A DNA stretch of 11,913 bases from Candidatus Peribacteria bacterium (GTDB lineage: Bacteria > Patescibacteria > JAEDAM01 > Absconditabacterales > Absconditicoccaceae). Where the stretch lies: positions 1 through 11,913 of the forward strand of contig JAITQZ010000030.1 in the NCBI GenBank assembly GCA_031288635.1. The letters are read 5' to 3'. How positions within the stretch are numbered: position 1 is the stretch's first letter; the number at the start of each line of letters is the position of its first letter. This document shows positions 8,642-11,913 of the stretch, in pieces. The notes under the pieces were generated by a model. That model was given only the letters and a program-made list of their open reading frames with translations. It was not told where the DNA came from and ran no database searches. The translations under genes and the position numbers were made by a program.

Positions 8642-9712
8642 CTATGCCTCTTCAACTCCCGTCACATCTTCCGCAATCTCTTCCAAACTATCAAAGACTT
8701 CATCATCCAATACTTTTTTTCCCGTTCTCATATCCTTAATATTTGCCTCAATCTTTTTCGTCAACTCGTGCAACACTTTTTCATCAGACTCTAAATACTG
8801 AGCCAGCTTTTCTTTTCCTTGCAATTTCTGCATCCCAATCGTATAAAAAGCTCCACCTTTGGTAATCAATTTCAAGAGTACTCCTGCCTCAATAACATCA
8901 GTAATCGTATCATAGCCCATCTTCCATTTCACAGGAAGCTCTGCCGTCTTGAACGGAGCAGCAATTTTATTTTTTGCAATCTTTACTTTGGCGAAGTATC
9001 AAATTTGTTCTTTATCTTCCATAATTTTATCCCCTTTTCTAATCTCAATTCTCTGAGAAGCAAAGAATTTCAACGCATTTCCTCCGGTGGTAGTTTCTGG
9101 ATTTCCAAACATCACACCAATCTTCATTCTGATTTGGTTGATGAAGATACACGTCGTTCCGGTCTTTGCCAGCACAGAAGTCAGCTTTCTCAACCCTTGA
9201 GACATCATTCTCGCTTGCAATCCCATATAACTGTCTCCCATATCTCCCTCTACTTCAGCTTTAGGAACCAAAGCCGCTACTGAATCAATCACAATCAATT
9301 TCACATTTCCAGACTTCGCGAGTTCTTCCGCAATTTGCAATGCTTGCTCTCCATAGTCAGGCTGAGAAAGCAGTAATTCATCAATATTTACCCCAAGCTT
9401 CCTAGCATAATGAGGATCCAAAGCGTGCTCTGCATCAATGAATGCTGCTAATTCACCTCTTTTCTGAATTTCTGCAATAGCGTGCAAAGCAATCGTCGTC
9501 TTTCCACTAGACTCAGGTCCATAAATCTCTACCACTCTTCCTTCTGGATATCCACCTCCAAGAATTAAATCCAAGATGTAGGAACCACTGTGAAACGTGC
9601 TGACCATCCCAAAATTGGAACTGTCACCCATTCTAATTACCGCTCATTTTCCAAACTGCTTTTCAATGCTAGCGAGAGCATCTTTGAGTCCTTGTGAGTT
9701 TTTTTCTGCCAT
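8642..9712 (-). CDS. recA: Recombinase RecA
   Basis: DNA-dependent ATPase that forms filaments on single-stranded DNA for homologous recombination and stimulates LexA self-cleavage. The 356-residue protein is full length, with IEKQFGKGAVIRMGD at 16-30, Walker A GPESSGKT at 65-72, [24 protein letters not shown], Walker B LIVIDS near 139-144, [36 protein letters not shown] (loop L2) and the RecA C-terminal domain. TGA codons 23 and 238 are Gly: the first is the invariant glycine of KQFGKG, which makes this one of the best proofs of recoding in the window. Without it the start is lost and the C-terminus is split off. The ATG at 9712 ([10 protein letters not shown]) follows an A-rich leader without a Shine-Dalgarno. 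It is divergent from lexA across 199 bp that hold palindromic operator candidates. Confidence 0.97.
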
Positions 9713-9752
9713 TTTTTATATGATAAGAGTATAAAACATCATTACGTGATTG

Positions 9753-9780
9753 GTTGTAAGAAAAAAAACTAAAAAATCAA
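9753..9780 (-). promoter_or_regulatory. recA promoter candidate
   Basis: On the minus strand TTGATT (9775-9780) and TACAAC (9753-9758) are 16 bp apart, with a leader of about 34 nt. The -10 box is only a partial match. A better -10, TATACT (9728-9733), lies closer to the start but has no convincing -35. The palindrome at 9791-9807 lies 10 bp upstream of this -35. Confidence 0.4.
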
Positions 9781-9790
9781 GACTTTTTTT

Positions 9791-9807
9791 ACTAGTTCAG
9801 AACTAGT
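9791..9807. promoter_or_regulatory. Palindromic operator candidate, recA side
   Basis: ACTAGTTCAGAACTAGT is a perfect inverted repeat of 8-bp arms around one base. Its GTTC/GAAC halves recall LexA boxes of several phyla. Its position between divergent recA and lexA suggests LexA binding, but no binding can be seen from sequence alone. Confidence 0.6.
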
Positions 9808-9852
9808 GATATTACAATAGTCAAAAAATCACCACAAAAAATCAAAAATGAC

Positions 9853-9880
9853 TTGATTTGGTCAACCAAATTTCTATACT
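9853..9880 (+). promoter_or_regulatory. lexA promoter
   Basis: TTGATT (9853-9858) and TATACT (9875-9880) with a 16-bp spacer; the leader is about 25 nt before the ATG at 9912. A perfect-arm palindrome fills the spacer, the expected place for an autoregulating repressor to block RNA polymerase. Confidence 0.75.
9856..9871. promoter_or_regulatory. Palindromic operator candidate in the lexA promoter
   Basis: ATTTGGTCAACCAAAT has exact 7-bp arms around two bases and lies between the lexA -35 and -10 boxes. The location strongly suggests repression of lexA, probably by LexA itself. Its half-site differs from the palindrome at 9791-9807, so at least one of the two may serve another protein. Confidence 0.6.
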
Positions 9881-9911
9881 AGAGTCAACTTTATTCTTTA
9901 ATCCTATTACT

Positions 9912-10535
9912 ATGCCTGTATTCAAAGAAATCGACGACGTGCAAAAAGCACTCATCCTGTTCTTCAAAAAGAACATCAACGAAGAAGGACTCACACTTAG
10001 AGAAATCGCTGCAGAAATCTGAGTAAAACACCCTCAGACTGTCTTGAATAAACTCAATCAGCTCGTACTCAGAGGATTTTTTACCAAAGACGACAAAGGA
10101 TATCGCCTGATACGTGAAAGCGTAACGGACAAACTGACCGACATCATCCAACTCCCCATCTTTGGCTTCGCTCAATGCGGAAACCAAGGAAAAGCAGTCA
10201 TCAACGAATACACTCAGGAAAGAGTACCCGTAACCGTATCTTTCATTGGGACAACAGACATTCAACGTTGTTTCTTCGTACGTGCAAAAGGAAACTCTAT
10301 GGAACCAAAAGTACAAAACGGAGACCTCTTGCTCATCCACCAACAAGACCATTACGATGAAAACGATTATGTCTTCGTAGTACACAACAACCTCCCAAAG
10401 CTCAAAAAAATTATCAAACAAGATGGAAAACTCTGGCTAGAATCCGTAAATAGATTCTTCGACAAAGTAGAAATCGACCCCTATGATGAAACCAATATCG
10501 TAGGAGTAGTAAAAAAAATTATCAAAAATTTATAG
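9912..10535 (+). CDS. lexA: LexA-type self-cleaving SOS repressor
   Basis: A 207-residue repressor with an N-terminal winged helix-turn-helix (about 8-68; LTLREIAAEIGVKHPQTV at 27-44) and a C-terminal S24 peptidase/dimerisation domain. Catalytic Ser129 lies in AKGNSMEP (125-132) and the general-base Lys is K165 in LPKLKKI. The scissile site reads PIFGFAQCG, with Cys89-Gly90 where LexA usually has Ala-Gly; UmuD is cleaved at Cys-Gly. TGA codon 37 is the glycine in the turn of the HTH, so the standard code would lose the DNA-binding domain. Length is as usual for LexA (about 200-210). The ATG at 9912 follows CCTATTACT without a Shine-Dalgarno. Divergent recA, a promoter-embedded palindrome and a strong terminator make this a self-contained SOS regulator unit. 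A related S24 phage repressor is possible but less likely next to recA. Confidence 0.9.
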
Positions 10536-10547
10536 AATGGTTCCTAC

Positions 10548-10576
10548 GGACAACGATGAACGTTGTCCATTTTTTT
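10548..10576 (+). terminator. Intrinsic terminator of lexA
   Basis: GGACAACG (10548-10555), 5-base loop, CGTTGTCC (10561-10568): eight perfect pairs followed by A and seven T. It starts 13 nt after the lexA stop and insulates the methyltransferase gene. Confidence 0.9.
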
Positions 10577-10584
10577 AATTGAAC

Positions 10585-10612
10585 TTGAAAGGAGTGGGAA
10601 AAATGGTATACT
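10585..10612 (+). promoter_or_regulatory. Promoter of the methyltransferase gene
   Basis: TTGAAA (10585-10590) and TATACT (10607-10612), 16-bp spacer. The leader of about 70 nt is longer than at the other clear promoters and holds an inverted repeat that overlaps the -10 box. Confidence 0.7.
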
Positions 10613-10650
10613 AAAAAAGTGTCAAATACTATAAAAACGACTGATACCAT
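10603..10650 (+). repeat. Inverted repeat overlapping the methyltransferase -10 box
   Basis: ATGGTAT (10603-10609) and ATACCAT (10644-10650) are exact complements 34 bp apart. The first arm overlaps the -10 box. This could be an operator pair for control of the restriction-modification genes, or chance. Confidence 0.35.
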
Positions 10651-10688
10651 AACAAAGAAAACGTAATTTATTTTGCCAATTTTTATAA

Positions 10689-11759
10689 ATGCCTTCCACT
10701 TTCATAGACCTCTGTGCCGGGATTGGCTGATGAAGACTCTGACTAGAACAAGCAGGACTTCACTGTGTAGGTTTTTCTGAAATAGACAAAAAAGCTGAAT
10801 ATACCTACAGAACCTTTTTTGGCGATGAAGAACAGAATTTTTGAGACGTAATGAAGATAAATCCTGATGATTTACCAGATTTTGACTTACTTATCGCAGG
10901 ATTTCCTTGTCAAACATTTTCTATTGTTGGGCAGAGGAGGGGAATGGAAGATCCCAGAGGACAAATTATTACAGGGATTATCAAAATTCTGAAAGCAAAA
11001 CATACCAAGTATTTCATCTTAGAAAACGTAAAAGGATTGGTTAATCACCATCAAGGAAAAACAATGAAAAATATTCTTCAAATGCTTAATGAAGCATGAT
11101 ATGAGGTGCAATGGAAAGTCTTGAATAGTTTAGACTATGGATTGCCTCAATCCAGAGAAAGAGTGTATTTTTTATGAATAAGAAAAGAGACATGAACATT
11201 CTGACGGGATTTTTCCCTCCTTCCACAAAAACAAAAAGCTGAATTACCCGACTATCTCATTGAAAAAACAGATGAATATCATTGTTCAAAATCCAGATTG
11301 GAAACAATGAAACGTTATCTCAATAACAAATACAATACTGGACAAATTTCCATAAATGATTTACTACAAACAGAAAATGTGATTATTGATACTAGACAAT
11401 CCGATGTAAGACTGTATAAGGGATTTTCTCCAACATTAAGAACAGGTAGACACGGACTCCTGTATGCAAAACACTGATATTTGAGAGAACTTTCGTGATT
11501 AGAAGGATTGCTTTTACAGGGATTTCCCTATAAACTAGCAAACAAAATTATTGGGAAACTCTCAGATAAAGACCTTTTGTCTCAAGCAGGAAATGCGATG
11601 TCTGTCAACGTTATCAAGGCAATTTGAGAGATGTTTCAGAGTTTTAGTTCTTCTTTTTCACCCAATGGACGCTATTCAACGCTGATCACAAACCGCCAAA
11701 CAAGGATTTCAAAATGAATATGAAGTTATAAAAAAGCTGAACAACTGGAAATCTGATAA
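10689..11759 (+). CDS. DNA cytosine-C5 methyltransferase, type II
   Basis: Transfers a methyl group from S-adenosylmethionine to C5 of cytosine in a short DNA site. The motifs appear in order in 356 residues: I, FIDLCAGIGGG (5-15); IV, GFPCQTFS (71-78) with nucleophile Cys74; VI, LENVKG (111-116); VIII, QSRERVYFLG (154-163); a target-recognition region of about 80 residues; IX, FSPTLRTGRHG (246-256); X, QAGNAMSVNVIKAIG (299-313). Fourteen in-frame TGA codons are needed for this reading and sit at expected glycines (motif I, EAGYEV, YFLGIR, AIGE). Motif I has Gly15 where an aromatic or aliphatic residue usually follows GG. The ATG at 10689 has no Shine-Dalgarno. The last ~31 codons, after 325, overlap the next ORF in another frame and are not family-like; the true end is the TAA at 11757-11759. 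Confidence 0.92.
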
Positions 11760-11913
11760 TATTGCTCAAGAGTGGCTTGCAGCAATGTGATATCAGTTAA
11801 GGAAACTCTGCAAAACTTTTCACTACAGAAACTGAATAAAACTTGCAAAGAGGATGGAAATAAATATGAGTGAGATAGAGTATTTATCTTATAATTATTA
11901 TATCAATGTCCTT
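11665..11913 (+). CDS. Probable type II restriction endonuclease, 5' part
   Basis: An open frame of 83 codons from ATG 11665 to the window end, read with three TGA as Gly (codons 7, 42, 57). It begins MDAIQRGSQTAKQGFQNE, followed by VIKKLNNWKSDNIAQEWLAAMGY. The RG.QTAK.GF.NE..V..K.NNW pattern looks like the N-terminus of type II restriction endonucleases encoded beside C5 methyltransferases, but I cannot name the specificity, and no catalytic PD-(D/E)xK motif lies within the visible part. It overlaps the methyltransferase gene by 95 nt in a different frame, which implies coupled expression. No Shine-Dalgarno is seen (TTTTTCACCC before ATG). The function is inferred mainly from position. Confidence 0.6.

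Noticed and set aside
9023..9646. recA split into two genes
   Set aside because: The apparent stop at 8999-9001 is TGA codon 238 and both sides align as one continuous RecA in the same frame.
281..11913. UGA read as tryptophan (code 4)
   Set aside because: This would put Trp at invariant glycines in RecA (KQFGKG), PduL and methyltransferase motif I, while TGG is used normally for Trp.
1..11913. tRNA genes, rRNA genes or CRISPR arrays
   Set aside because: I saw no cloverleaf signature, conserved rRNA segment or regularly spaced repeats on either strand, though this was by eye.

Overview
The window is AT-rich bacterial DNA from an organism that reads UGA as glycine (genetic code 25). This points to the Patescibacteria/CPR lineages Absconditabacteria (SR1) or Gracilibacteria; the sequence alone does not say which. 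The recoding is visible directly. Nine of ten genes carry in-frame TGA, and in conserved proteins these fall where glycine is expected: RecA 'KQFGK-TGA-A', PduL 'VPI-TGA-ISNRHLHLS', and the second glycine of motif I in a cytosine-C5 methyltransferase. TAA and TAG still act as stops. A standard-code gene caller splits most of these genes; the full-length frames are given here.

Layout. 1-280: hairpin, then an almost G-free leader. 281-946 (+): PAP2 phosphatase, probably undecaprenyl-diphosphatase-like. 966-993: perfect 28-bp GC-rich palindrome. 1131-1817 (+): uracil-DNA glycosylase ung. 1949-2953 (+): membrane-anchored endonuclease/exonuclease/phosphatase (EEP) protein. 2971-3237 (-): decayed Nudix hydrolase remnant. 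3234-8208 (-): HELQH-motif metallopeptidase candidate, a 1196-residue membrane protein that looks like a GT-C glycosyltransferase, and PduL phosphotransacetylase, transcribed in the order pduL, GT-C, peptidase. 8209-8641: AT-rich gap with the pduL promoter and a pair of inverted repeats. 8642-9712 (-): recA. 9713-9911: divergent recA/lexA control region with two palindromes. 9912-10535 (+): LexA-type self-cleaving repressor, followed by a strong terminator. 10689-11759 (+): cytosine-C5 methyltransferase. 11665 to the window end (+): start of a probable partner restriction endonuclease.

How the genes fit together. recA and lexA form an SOS-type damage-response pair: RecA filaments would trigger LexA self-cleavage, and the palindromes between them are the obvious operator candidates. 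ung adds base-excision repair. The methyltransferase and the next ORF look like a type II restriction-modification system that uses UGA glycine codons heavily. PduL would make acetyl phosphate from acetyl-CoA in a fermentative metabolism. The PAP2, GT-C and EEP proteins belong to the envelope.

Expression signals are unusually uniform. Clear promoters have TTGNNN and TATAAT-like boxes 16-17 bp apart, mostly with leaders near 25-35 nt. Most starts lack a purine Shine-Dalgarno; several are preceded by CCT-rich sequence instead.
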